A stretch of DNA of 31,827 bases. It comes from CAZUXY01 sp964624235 (GTDB taxonomy: Bacteria > Spirochaetota > UBA4802 > UBA5368). A program made the position numbers and the translations under genes. The notes below the pieces were generated by a model. It did not search any database, was not told where the DNA came from, and saw only the letters and a list, made by a program, of their open reading frames with translations. Location of the stretch: NCBI GenBank assembly GCA_964624235.1, contig CAZUXY010000053.1, positions 1-31,827 of the forward strand. Reading direction: 5' to 3'. Shown here piece after piece: positions 15,917 to 24,255 of the stretch (position 1 is the stretch's first letter; each line of letters begins with the position of its first letter).

Positions 15917-17140
15917 ATGAAGAACCGGGTACTGTCTTTAATCATCGGGCTTTTGATGTCCATACTCGTCGCGGTTCTCGCGCTGCCCCAGGGGCGGCAG
16001 AAAATCCACGCCGAAACAAAGCATACCGGCACACTGGCGGTGCTGAATTTCGATGCCGACCCCTCCCTGCGTGAGATGGGTGTGGTTATAAGCGAAATAG
16101 TCCGTTCCGAGATTGCTTCGATCCCGGAATTGCCTTTTCTCGTCGTCGACAGGGTAATGCTCGACCGGATAATGAAGGAACAGGAGCTGGCCATGTCGGG
16201 CATAGTCGACAACGCGGGTGCCGCGAAGGTGGGTAAAGTGCTGTTCGCCGACCACCTGGTGACGGGGAGGGTGCTCGTAATAGGAAAGGAGATACGGATC
16301 AACGCCCGTATTATCGAGACCAACACCGCCATTGTTAAAAAGGAGACGACCGAAACCGTTTATTCCAGGGACGATCTTTCCGGCGCGGCGAAAGCGGTGG
16401 CGTACCGTCTTTTCGGCCGCAGTTACACCTACAGTAAAACAACGGCGTCAGCGGAAAAAACACCAGTTGAAATTCCGGCAACGGGCATCCCCGCCAGGGG
16501 AATCGCGGGCAGCTATACCAGCATTTATTCAGACAGCAGGGGGATCCATCAGGGAGGAAAGATCCATCTGATGGTTGCAGGCGACCGGGTCAGCGGTTAT
16601 ACCATTGAAGACATCGGACGGGCCGAAATGACCGGGACCCTGAGCGGTGACCGGATCATCGGATACTACCGCGGCCGCTACGGGTATGGAAATTTCAATT
16701 TCAGGATTATCGACGGGGGCGCCTATCTGCAGGGAGATTACTACCAGGTCTCAAACGGCGCGCACGGCGACTGGCTCGCGGCGAAGGGCGATACCTTCGT
16801 TATGCCGCGCGCAATGTTCAGCGGGCGATGGAAGGAGGGGAGCCGATGTCTGGTCCGCTGGTCGGGCGATTCCTTCTGGTACCCCGCGACGGTGGACGCG
16901 GTGAAAGACGGCCTTTACCATGTGGCCTATGATGACGGTGACGCGGAGTGGCGCATGGAAAATCATATACGCGGCCTGGAGATAAAAGTCGGCGACGTGG
17001 TGTTCGGCAACTGGCTGGGCAAAGGCCGTTATTACCGCGGTAAAATCGCCGAAATCAAAGACCGTCGGATATTCATACACTACGACGACGGAGACCGTGA
17101 GTGGACCTCCGTCGCGAGAATACGACTGATGCTCGAGTGA
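15917..17140 (+). CDS. CsgG/FlgO-like envelope protein with two C-terminal Tudor-like repeats
   Basis: A 407-residue protein. Residues 5-23 are a signal peptide or membrane anchor without a lipobox. Residues ~38-168 match the CsgG/FlgO/LpoB-type fold: TLAVLNFDADP, EIVRSEIASI, FLVVDRVMLDRIMKEQELAM, ADHLVTGRVLVIGKEIRINA, RIIETNTAIV. A Thr/Pro linker follows (~171-195), then a beta-rich domain (~196-293: GSYTSIYSDSRG, YTIEDIGRAEMTGTLSGDRI, GDYYQVSNGAHGDW). Two SH3/Tudor-like repeats end the chain. Repeat 1 (~305-354) has WYPATVDAVKDGLYHVAYDD GDAEW split by a space here, and repeat 2 (~357-405) has YYRGKIAEIKDRRIFIHYDD then GDREW. I chose 15917 rather than 15902 because GAGGA stands 7 nt upstream. 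Function unknown. The downstream amidohydrolase begins 11 nt after its stop, so the two form an operon. Confidence 0.85.
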   Translation: MKNRVLSLIIGLLMSILVAVLALPQGRQKIHAETKHTGTLAVLNFDADPSLREMGVVISEIVRSEIASIPELPFLVVDRVMLDRIMKEQELAMSGIVDNAGAAKVGKVLFADHLVTGRVLVIGKEIRINARIIETNTAIVKKETTETVYSRDDLSGAAKAVAYRLFGRSYTYSKTTASAEKTPVEIPATGIPARGIAGSYTSIYSDSRGIHQGGKIHLMVAGDRVSGYTIEDIGRAEMTGTLSGDRIIGYYRGRYGYGNFNFRIIDGGAYLQGDYYQVSNGAHGDWLAAKGDTFVMPRAMFSGRWKEGSRCLVRWSGDSFWYPATVDAVKDGLYHVAYDDGDAEWRMENHIRGLEIKVGDVVFGNWLGKGRYYRGKIAEIKDRRIFIHYDDGDREWTSVARIRLMLE

Positions 17141-17151
17141 AAGGAGGCGCT

Positions 17152-17967
17152 ATGATTATCGACACCCATGCTCAGCTGTGGACCGAGGAAGCGATTAAAG
17201 GCCTGCCGAAGAAAATGGCCGAGGGTTATACGGCCATGTTCAGGGACCTGGGATTCCCGAAGATCGGAGACACCATTAAAGACATGGACGACGCCGGAGT
17301 GGAAAAATCGGTCATCGTGGCGGTGGACGCCGAGACCCTGCACGGTTACCTGGTTTCGAACGACCTGGTGGCCTCGGCGGTGAATGAATATCCCGAAAGG
17401 TTTATCGGTTTCGCCAGCGTCGACCCGCATAAGGGCGAGGCCGCCGTGACCGAACTGCGGAGGGCGGTGAAAGACCTGGGGCTCAGGGGACTCAAGCTGC
17501 TGCCCCACCTGGTGGACCTCTATCCCAATGACCGCGTCATGTACCCTCTTTACGAAACCGCGCGGGAGCTTTCCATCCCGGTGCTCTTCCACTCGGGCAC
17601 CCAGTTCCACAGCGGAACGAAAATCAAATACTGCCAGCCCATCCATCTGGACGAGGTGGCTGTCGATTTCCCGGAACTTAAAATCGTGATCGCCCATTTC
17701 GGTTTTCCCTGGTTCTACGAAACCATCGCCGTGACGCAGCGGAACCCCAATATGTACTTCAATATCGCCGGATGGGCCCCGCGGCACATACATAAAGACG
17801 TGATCCGTTACCTGTGCGGCCCGTTGAAAACCAAAGCACTGTTCGGAAGCGATTACCCCCTGGTGACCAGGGTACGGATAATGAAAGAGCTGAAAGAGCT
17901 GGAACTGGGAAATGAAATCATGAACCTGCTGCTGCGGGAAAATCCCGGCAGGCTGCTGGGTATCTGA
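17152..17967 (+). CDS. Amidohydrolase-2 family metal-dependent hydrolase/decarboxylase
   Basis: A 271-residue TIM-barrel protein of the ACMSD-like amidohydrolase-2 family. Motifs: MIIDTHAQLW (Asp4, His6, but Gln8 where many members have the second His), GLRGLKLLPH, VLFHSGTQFHSG (His147), IVIAHFGFPW (His182) and FGSDYP (catalytic Asp234). The Gln8 change may alter or remove one metal ligand. Family members hydrolyse or decarboxylate small carboxylates or cyclic amides; the substrate is not predictable. AAAGGAGG ends 5 nt before the ATG at 17152. In-frame codons from 17101 overlap the upstream gene and are less likely. It is co-transcribed with the CsgG-like gene and ends before the terminator at 18124-18150. 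Confidence 0.85.
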   Translation: MIIDTHAQLWTEEAIKGLPKKMAEGYTAMFRDLGFPKIGDTIKDMDDAGVEKSVIVAVDAETLHGYLVSNDLVASAVNEYPERFIGFASVDPHKGEAAVTELRRAVKDLGLRGLKLLPHLVDLYPNDRVMYPLYETARELSIPVLFHSGTQFHSGTKIKYCQPIHLDEVAVDFPELKIVIAHFGFPWFYETIAVTQRNPNMYFNIAGWAPRHIHKDVIRYLCGPLKTKALFGSDYPLVTRVRIMKELKELELGNEIMNLLLRENPGRLLGI

Positions 17968-18010
17968 CCATCTGTTCCGGTCGTGTTCATGAAAAACACC
18001 TCACCTTTCC

Positions 18011-18100
18011 ATGACGAACCACTACAGCCTGTACCTGGTGAAGGCGTCCCTCATGCACTTTTCGCTGCCGGTGCGGCCTGAACCCGCCGGCGGAGCATAG
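18011..18100 (+). other. Possible 29-codon small ORF or gene remnant
   Basis: ATG to TAG encodes MTNHYSLYLVKASLMHFS followed by LPVRPEPAGGA. Codon use resembles the neighbouring real genes, but there is no clear ribosome site. It could be a small protein or the tail of a decayed gene. Confidence 0.2.
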
Positions 18101-18123
18101 CCGGAGCAGGATTCCTGAAAACC

Positions 18124-18150
18124 GAAAAACTCCCGGAAAGGGAGTTTTTC
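18124..18150. terminator. Bidirectional intrinsic terminator
   Basis: GAAAAACTCCC (18124-18134) and its exact complement GGGAGTTTTTC (18140-18150) form an 11-bp perfect stem with a 5-nt loop. Each strand carries a T tract on its 3' arm. It lies between the convergent amidohydrolase (+) and pstS (-) and can stop both. Confidence 0.85.
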
Positions 18151-18173
18151 AGTGTCTGACATTAAAGAGATGT

Positions 18174-19007
18174 TCAGTTAATCGGGATGAATCCCGCTTC
18201 TTTCACAAGTTTCTGGCCATCCGCGCCCAGAATATAATCTATGTATTTCTGTGTTTCCGCGGAAGTCTTGTTTTCATCTATAATCATGTACAGTTTCCTT
18301 GAAATCGGATACTTTCCTGATTTACCATTCTCGATAGTGCCTTCCACCTTGTTTACCGTTAGCGCCTTTACCGATTTATCAAGGTATCCGAAACCGATAT
18401 ACCCGACAGCTTTGGGATTGCCCGCAACCGCCGATACTACCGCACCGTTCGATGCCTGGAGGAGCGCGTCTTTTTTAACATCGGCTTTTTTCATGACCTT
18501 GTGATTCCAGATCTCGTAAGTCCCCGAACTCGTGTCCCTGGAGATTACTATTATGTTTTCATTTTTTCCACCGAGCTGCTTCCAGTTGGTGATCGAGCCG
18601 TCATATATCGCTTTCAACTGGTCCATGGTTAATCCCTTTACCGTATTCGAGGGGTGAACCACCGGTACGATCATATCGATGGCCAGGGCTATTTCCTTTA
18701 CTTTCTTGCCTTTATCAGTCGCCCGCTTTACTTCTTCAGGTTTCATTTCCCTGGAGGAGTTGGCGATATCACAGGTACCGTCTATCAGGGCTTTTATGCC
18801 GTTACCCGACCCGCTGCCTTCAATGGTAATCGTTATTTTGTTGAGTTTCCTGAACGCTTCAGCGGTTTTTTGCGTTATGGGCAGCACCGTTGTAGATCCT
18901 TTTATCACTATCTTTTTCCCGGCATCTTTTGAACAGCCTGACAGCGATAACACGGCAAACGTGACCGCACATCCGACAAAAACAAAGGTTTTAATGATTT
19001 TTTGCAT
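18174..19007 (-). CDS. pstS: Phosphate-binding lipoprotein PstS
   Basis: A 277-residue periplasmic phosphate receptor of the high-affinity Pst ABC transporter. The signal peptide ends in lipobox LSGC, with Cys25 the lipid site. Phosphate-binding signatures are present: VIKGSTTVLPITQ, GSGSGNGIKALIDGTCDIANSS R (here split), SRDTSSGTYEIWNH, and the hinge region PKAVGYIGFGYLD. Length is at the short end typical of lipoprotein PstS. GAGGG precedes the ATG. It is transcribed alone, divergent from pstB, behind a triple 11-bp-pitch repeat (19066-19094). Unlike E. coli, the permease genes are not downstream but 4 kb away on the same strand. Confidence 0.96.
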   Translation of the reverse strand: MQKIIKTFVFVGCAVTFAVLSLSGCSKDAGKKIVIKGSTTVLPITQKTAEAFRKLNKITITIEGSGSGNGIKALIDGTCDIANSSREMKPEEVKRATDKGKKVKEIALAIDMIVPVVHPSNTVKGLTMDQLKAIYDGSITNWKQLGGKNENIIVISRDTSSGTYEIWNHKVMKKADVKKDALLQASNGAVVSAVAGNPKAVGYIGFGYLDKSVKALTVNKVEGTIENGKSGKYPISRKLYMIIDENKTSAETQKYIDYILGADGQKLVKEAGFIPIN

Positions 19008-19065
19008 GTTGTTAACCCTCTAAAATTTTTAGTGAGCACAACATCGCCGGGACATGTACAGTTTT

Positions 19066-19094
19066 TATAAAGAATTATTAAAATAATAATGAAG
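19066..19094 (-). promoter_or_regulatory. Putative Pho box of pstS (three half-sites)
   Basis: Minus-strand heptamers CTTCATT (19094-19088), TTTTAAT (19083-19077) and CTTTATA (19072-19066) are separated by 4-bp AT-rich spacers, giving an 11-bp pitch. This equals the geometry of the E. coli Pho box. The site is 59 nt upstream of the pstS start. Assigned by geometry and by similarity to the sites at 19245 and 25276. Confidence 0.6.
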
Positions 19095-19244
19095 AATGAC
19101 TGCGCACCCGCCGCATTCAATGAACTACAGTACTGTTTTCGGATTATACCGCTCTATCAACCCCATGCGGTAAACCACAGGGCATACGGCGGCAGGTATG
19201 GACTGGCTCTTTTCCTTTTTTTGGTAAAAAACCCAAACCGTATT

Positions 19245-19262
19245 CTTAATAAAATCTTAATA
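19245..19262 (+). promoter_or_regulatory. Putative Pho box of pstB-phoUBR (two half-sites)
   Basis: A perfect direct repeat of CTTAATA (19245-19251 and 19256-19262) with spacer AAAT. Layout and length (7+4+7) are those of a Pho box, and the repeat is similar in sequence to the E. coli consensus. It lies 111 nt upstream of pstB. The rest of 19095-19373 shows no gene. Confidence 0.65.
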
Positions 19263-19373
19263 TTTTATTTATCAATTGCTGACCTGAAATTTACTTCATG
19301 GGTACGTGTTTGATAATCACTGTTTCAGTCCGGTTGAGTAAACCGTCCTCAACCGCAGCAAAGGAACGCTTGA

Positions 19374-20129
19374 ATGAAAGATAAAATTACCATGACCGAT
19401 GTTTCATTTTTTTACGGAGATAATCCGGCGATCAGGGATATCAGCCTCACGGTTAAAGAAAACTCTGTTCTCGCACTGATAGGACCATCAGGATGCGGCA
19501 AATCCACGCTCCTCAGGTGCGTAAACCGTATGAATGATATCATTCCCGACACCAGAATGACCGGTGATATTCTTATTGACCAGGACTCGATTTACAGTAA
19601 TAAAAAGGATGTCACTTCGCTGCGCAGAAGGGTGGGCATGGTCTTTCAGAAATCAAATCCATTCCCTAAATCTATTTTTGACAATGTGGCGTACGGCCTT
19701 AAAATAAACGGGATCAGGGACAAATACGAGATAGAATACACCGTTGAAAAATCACTGAAGAGCACGGCGTTGTGGGATGAGGTCAAGGACAGGCTGAACA
19801 AATCAGCCCTGGGCCTCTCAGGAGGGCAGCAGCAGAGGCTCTGTATAGCGAGGACCATTGCCGTGCAGCCCGAAGTAATCCTGATGGATGAACCGGCATC
19901 GGCGCTGGACCCGATCTCAACCCAGAAAATAGAAGAGTTGATTCAGGAACTCAAACAGAAGTATACCATAATTATAGTAACGCACAATATGCAGCAGGCG
20001 GCCAGGGTAAGCGATTACACGGCGTTTTTCTACCTGGGGGAACTTATAGAGATCAATAAGACAGAAACGATATTCACCAAACCCGACCGGAGCATGACTG
20101 AAAAGTATATCACGGGTAAATTCGGTTGA
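19374..20129 (+). CDS. pstB: Phosphate ABC transporter ATPase PstB
   Basis: A 251-residue ABC ATPase that powers phosphate import through PstCA. Walker A is GPSGCGKST, Q-loop MVFQKSNPFP (typical of PstB), signature LSGGQQQR, Walker B VILMDEP followed by ASALDP, and H-loop THN. The C-terminus FYLGELIEINKTETIF is also typical. AAGGAA lies 8 nt before the ATG. First gene of pstB-phoU-phoB-phoR; 68 nt separate it from phoU. As in other bacteria, PstB and PhoU probably take part in repressing PhoR when phosphate is plentiful. Confidence 0.97.
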   Translation: MKDKITMTDVSFFYGDNPAIRDISLTVKENSVLALIGPSGCGKSTLLRCVNRMNDIIPDTRMTGDILIDQDSIYSNKKDVTSLRRRVGMVFQKSNPFPKSIFDNVAYGLKINGIRDKYEIEYTVEKSLKSTALWDEVKDRLNKSALGLSGGQQQRLCIARTIAVQPEVILMDEPASALDPISTQKIEELIQELKQKYTIIIVTHNMQQAARVSDYTAFFYLGELIEINKTETIFTKPDRSMTEKYITGKFG

Positions 20130-20197
20130 TCCATCAAATTATGTACAAATTGTATAAAATCCGGTAATGAAAATTATTTCGCGTGAAGGAGAATTGA

Positions 20198-20860
20198 ATG
20201 CAGACTCACCTTGAAATGGAACTTGAACAGATTAAAATAAAAATGTTTCAAATGCTTGATTACGCGATTGAAGCGGTAAGGTCGTCGGTAGTATCCCTAA
20301 AAAACGCGGATACCGACCTTGCAAAAAGAATAATAAAAAACGACTACCGGATAAACAGACTGGAAATCGAAATTGACGATGAATGTATTAAATTCCTGGT
20401 AACCAGGCAGCCGGCGGCTTCCGATTTGAGATTCATTCTGGCCATGCTTAAAATCAATACCGATCTTGAAAGAATTGCCGACCTTGCGGCAAACATAGCC
20501 AGGGAAACGACACTTATTCATGGTGCTCCTCTGCTCAAACCGCTTGTCGATATTCCAAGGATGAGCGAAATCGCGGTACGAATGATAGACGGCGCGTTTA
20601 ATTCGATAAGTGAAAAAAACGTGGAAAAAGCTAAAAACGTAATACTTATGGACACGGAGATAGATGATCTGAACACGCAGATTTACAGGGAACTATTCAC
20701 CTTCATAAGTGATTCACCAAAAAACATCGCCCAGAGTTTAAGTTTGCTCACCGTGGCAAAAGCCCTGGAACGTATCGGGGATCATGCAAAAAATATTGCG
20801 GAAAGAGCTGTTTATTATATACAGGGAGTGGACATCAGGCACAGGAAACCAAAAGGATAA
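20198..20860 (+). CDS. phoU: Phosphate signalling regulator PhoU
   Basis: A 220-residue all-helical protein made of two PhoU repeats. The metal-binding acidic motifs are in NTDLERIADLAANIA and KALERIGDHAKNIAE. DYRINRLEIEIDDECIKFL and RQPAASDLRFILAMLKI are typical of the first repeat. PhoU links the Pst transporter to PhoR and dampens phosphate uptake. GAAGGAG stands 7 nt before the ATG. phoB follows after 9 nt. Confidence 0.96.
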   Translation: MQTHLEMELEQIKIKMFQMLDYAIEAVRSSVVSLKNADTDLAKRIIKNDYRINRLEIEIDDECIKFLVTRQPAASDLRFILAMLKINTDLERIADLAANIARETTLIHGAPLLKPLVDIPRMSEIAVRMIDGAFNSISEKNVEKAKNVILMDTEIDDLNTQIYRELFTFISDSPKNIAQSLSLLTVAKALERIGDHAKNIAERAVYYIQGVDIRHRKPKG

Positions 20861-20869
20861 TTTGATATA

Positions 20870-21562
20870 ATGATCAGGAAAAAATCGATATTTATCATTG
20901 ATGATGAAAAAGACATCAGAGACATTTTAACGGTAAATCTTACGAAAGAGGGCTATCGTGTCTCGGTTTTTGCGTCGGCGGACGGGGCGAAAAAAGGGTT
21001 GGAATCGGAAACGCCCGACCTGATAATCCTTGATGTAATGATGGAGGGAAAGGACGGCTTTGAATTCTGCAGGGATCTGCGTACGGACGAAAAATTCAAA
21101 TCAGTGCCGGTGATTTTTCTTACCGCAAAGTCCGAAGAATTCGATAAAGTTCTGGGTCTTGAACTCGGAGGGGACGACTATCTGACCAAACCTTTCAGCG
21201 TAAAGGAACTCCGATCAAGAATAAAGGCTGTACTCAGGCGTACGGGTGAAGTCCCGGAAGCCGTAACATATAAAGTATTGAAGTACAAGGGTGTAGAACT
21301 GAATCCTGAATCGTATTCGCTGAAAGTTGACAATGTAGAGATCAAGCTGACGAAAACAGAGTTGAACATACTGACGCTTTTCATGGCACATCCGGGTAAA
21401 ATATTTTCAAGGGACAATATAATAAACAGTGTCAGGGGACACGACGTATACGTAGTGGATAGAACCATCGATGTGCATATTATGAACCTGCGAAAGAAGC
21501 TCGGTGCATATAAAAACATTATCACCACATTTTCCGGCGTAGGCTACGGATTCAAAAAGTAA
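20870..21562 (+). CDS. phoB: PhoB-type response regulator (OmpR/PhoB family)
   Basis: A 230-residue two-domain regulator. The receiver domain (~5-118) has Asp11/Asp12, the phospho-acceptor Asp55 in LIILDVMM, Thr85 in FLTAK and Lys107 in YLTKPF. The C-terminal winged helix (~130-228) has LTKTELNILTLFMAHPGKIF, SRDNIINSVRG, VDRTIDVHIMNLRKKLG and FSGVGYGFKK. Its position between phoU and phoR identifies it as the phosphate regulator. It should bind the 11-bp-pitch repeats at 19066, 19245 and 25276. It is separated from phoR by one base. Confidence 0.94.
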   Translation: MIRKKSIFIIDDEKDIRDILTVNLTKEGYRVSVFASADGAKKGLESETPDLIILDVMMEGKDGFEFCRDLRTDEKFKSVPVIFLTAKSEEFDKVLGLELGGDDYLTKPFSVKELRSRIKAVLRRTGEVPEAVTYKVLKYKGVELNPESYSLKVDNVEIKLTKTELNILTLFMAHPGKIFSRDNIINSVRGHDVYVVDRTIDVHIMNLRKKLGAYKNIITTFSGVGYGFKK

Positions 21563-21563
21563 T

Positions 21564-23321
21564 ATGGTAAAGAAAATCAGCAATAAACTTATCATCTCAT
21601 ACATCACGCTGATAATTATCCTCGTTGCAATAATCTTTTTACTGCTGGGAAGTTTTTTAAAAACCACCCACATAAATATCATTAAAACCGAAATGTCCCG
21701 CTACGACGCGCTGATCGATTATAAATTCAACACTTTGTCCATCACGCCTTTTCCATCGGCTTTACTCTCTGACACGGTGTCTGAACTGGCCGATATAATC
21801 AAACTCCGTATTACGGTGGTTGCCCTTAACGGAAAGGTGATAGCCGACTCTGAAGTAAAGGACTTTTTAAGCCTTGAAAACCACCAGTATAGAAAAGAGA
21901 TCATTGCCGCGTTAAAAAACGGCACGGGATATGCCATAAGGTACAGCAATACCCTTAAAACAGACATGCTCTATTACGCCACGTACAAGAAAAACCATGT
22001 AATCAGGCTGTCAAAGCCCCTGTATGAAGTTGACAAGAGCCTTTCTTCACTTAAAAACATTATCTTGAATGTTTCGGCCTTCGCGGTAGTTTTTTCCATT
22101 ATTCTCATAATCATCATTTCATTGAAAATCACCCGACCGTTAAAGGAGACTTTAAGCTTCGCTTCTGACTTCGCGGCTGGGAATTATAAAAGACGCATAC
22201 TGAATTACAGCAATGATGAAATCGGCACCCTTCAGAAGGCCCTTAACACCATGGCGGATACCATTGTTGAGACCATTGACGATCATATACTTGAACATCA
22301 AAAGCTGGAAGCGACCCTGGAAAGCATCAGCGATGGAATAGCCATGGTGGATTCCGAAAAGCACATAATAATATATAACAACTCTTTCGTGAGCATGCTT
22401 GGCATAACCGGAGATCCCAGGGGTAAGCAGTTCTTTGAGATTATCAGGAACAGCACCCTGAACGGTAAAATAAACAGGAGTCTCCAGTCAGGTGAAAAAG
22501 AAATTTTTGATATAGAGATGGGCGGAGAACGATTCTATGAAGCGGTCATCAACCCGATAAGAGCAGCGAAAGTACTACAGGGAATTCTTATCGTTCTGCA
22601 TGATATCTCTGAAAAAAGGAAAATAGAAAGAATAAAATCAGATCTTGTGAGCAACGTTTCGCATGAGCTCAAGACACCTATTGCCATAGTACGCGGCTAT
22701 CTTGAGACGGTAAAGGAAAACTACGAAAACAAGACCATGACGATGAGCTTTATTGAAAGAGCAATTGAAAATGTGGACAGGCAGAACGCCCTGATTCAGG
22801 ATATTATCAAGCTGAGCATGATCGAATCAACAAAAGCATTTGAATACGAAAAAATAGACCTTAAAATTATTATCGAAAGATGTCTCGACCTGGTTGCCCT
22901 GAAAATATCCAACAGGGGGATAACCGTAATCAACAATCTTGATAACGGCATTGACTATTCCGTTACAGGAAACAGCTTTCTTGCGGAAGAGGTTTTTTTC
23001 AATATAATCGATAACGGGATAAATTATAACTCTGAAAAAGGTACACTCACTGTTTCAAGCAGTGATACCGCGGATACGCTGAGCATTAACATCTCCGATA
23101 CGGGTGCCGGAATACCCGATGAAGTTAAGGAAAGAATTTTTGAACGCTTTTACCGTGTCGACAAAAGCAGATCAAGGGCGACAGGCGGAACCGGCCTGGG
23201 GTTGTCTATTGTAAAGCACGCGATTATGGTCCTGGCATGGGACATCACCGTCAATTCCGGCGTCAGTGGAAGTACATTTACAATTACCGCGAAAAAAGAA
23301 GCGAGTCGGATGCAATCATAA
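21564..23321 (+). CDS. phoR: PhoR-type sensor histidine kinase
   Basis: A 585-residue membrane kinase. TM1 is ~11-32, an extracytoplasmic sensor domain ~33-165, TM2 ~166-188, HAMP ~189-242 and PAS ~245-345 (LESISDGIAMVDSEKHIIIY). HisKA follows with the phosphorylated His367 in VSNVSHELKTPIAIVRGYLE. The ATPase domain has N-box FNIIDNGINY (Asn484), G1 DTGAGIP and G2 GTGLGLSIVKH. E. coli PhoR lacks a large periplasmic domain; this one has ~130 residues there, like Bacillus PhoR. It phosphorylates PhoB when phosphate is scarce. Last gene of the plus-strand operon, convergent with pstA, with 71 bp between and no clear terminator. Confidence 0.93.
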   Translation: MVKKISNKLIISYITLIIILVAIIFLLLGSFLKTTHINIIKTEMSRYDALIDYKFNTLSITPFPSALLSDTVSELADIIKLRITVVALNGKVIADSEVKDFLSLENHQYRKEIIAALKNGTGYAIRYSNTLKTDMLYYATYKKNHVIRLSKPLYEVDKSLSSLKNIILNVSAFAVVFSIILIIIISLKITRPLKETLSFASDFAAGNYKRRILNYSNDEIGTLQKALNTMADTIVETIDDHILEHQKLEATLESISDGIAMVDSEKHIIIYNNSFVSMLGITGDPRGKQFFEIIRNSTLNGKINRSLQSGEKEIFDIEMGGERFYEAVINPIRAAKVLQGILIVLHDISEKRKIERIKSDLVSNVSHELKTPIAIVRGYLETVKENYENKTMTMSFIERAIENVDRQNALIQDIIKLSMIESTKAFEYEKIDLKIIIERCLDLVALKISNRGITVINNLDNGIDYSVTGNSFLAEEVFFNIIDNGINYNSEKGTLTVSSSDTADTLSINISDTGAGIPDEVKERIFERFYRVDKSRSRATGGTGLGLSIVKHAIMVLAWDITVNSGVSGSTFTITAKKEASRMQS

Positions 23322-23392
23322 AGGTCAGCCGCGATGGCATTTCCCGCCCAGGGTCCGTGCCCCCGCATTATTGAAGGTGATGTTCCCTCATA

Positions 23393-24247
23393 TCAGCCGC
23401 GGTTTTTCTTAAACCTGTACCTCATGATCATACCGGTCATGTTCAGAACAAGTACAAGCCCGATAAGTACGATCGCGGTTCCATACTGCAGATGCCTTGT
23501 CGCCTGGATATGGGTCCCCGCGGTTGCTAATACATAAATATGATAAGGAAGCGCCATTACCTGGTTAAACACCGAGACAGGAAGATCGGGGGTATAAAAT
23601 GCGGCGGCCGTGAACATGATCGGGGCCGTTTCACCCGCGGCCCGGCCCAGTGACAGCATTATTCCCGTCATGATGCCGGGAAGGGCATTGGGGAGGATTA
23701 TCTTATAAATCGTCTGCCACTTGGTTGCCCCAAGCGACAGGGAAGCTTCTCTGTAGGTTCCGGGAACAACCCGTAACGCTTCTTCCGTTGATCTGATAAT
23801 AACAGGAAGATTCAGCAGGCCGAGGGTCAGCGAACCCGCCAGAATTGAAGTACCGAAACCCAGGAAAATTACAAAGAGACTCAATCCGAATAATCCGAAG
23901 ACTACCGATGGAACACCGGCAAGGTTGTTTATCCCCAATCTTATTATAGTCACAATCTTGGGGTTTTTTGCATATTCGGTAAGATATATGGCTGTAATAA
24001 TACCCACCGGTATGGAAACAGCGGAAGAACCGAGCATAAGATAAAAAGTCCCAACGATCGCAGGGAAAATACCGCCGCCGGTCATTTCATTTTCAGGCAT
24101 CGCCGTCAAAAATTTCCATGAAAGTGCCGATACGCCTTTGAAGAAAATGAATCCGAGAACCAGTAAAAGTGATGCGAGAACCACCAGTGTACCAATCCTG
24201 ACCAGTAAAAAACCAATGTTTTGTAGTAGATCCGCTTTTGTTTTCAT
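23393..24247 (-). CDS. pstA: Phosphate ABC transporter permease PstA
   Basis: A 284-residue inner-membrane permease with about six TM helices. The EAA loop that docks PstB is VPGTYREASLSLGATKWQTI, followed by YKIILPNALPGIMTG. PstA-typical stretches are NLAGVPSVVFGLFGL and LGRAAGETAPIMFTAAAF. It begins 8 nt after the pstC stop and is co-transcribed with it. The ribosome site is weak, so translation may depend on coupling to pstC. Confidence 0.96.
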   Translation of the reverse strand: MKTKADLLQNIGFLLVRIGTLVVLASLLLVLGFIFFKGVSALSWKFLTAMPENEMTGGGIFPAIVGTFYLMLGSSAVSIPVGIITAIYLTEYAKNPKIVTIIRLGINNLAGVPSVVFGLFGLSLFVIFLGFGTSILAGSLTLGLLNLPVIIRSTEEALRVVPGTYREASLSLGATKWQTIYKIILPNALPGIMTGIMLSLGRAAGETAPIMFTAAAFYTPDLPVSVFNQVMALPYHIYVLATAGTHIQATRHLQYGTAIVLIGLVLVLNMTGMIMRYRFKKNRG

Positions 24248-24255
24248 TTTTAAAA

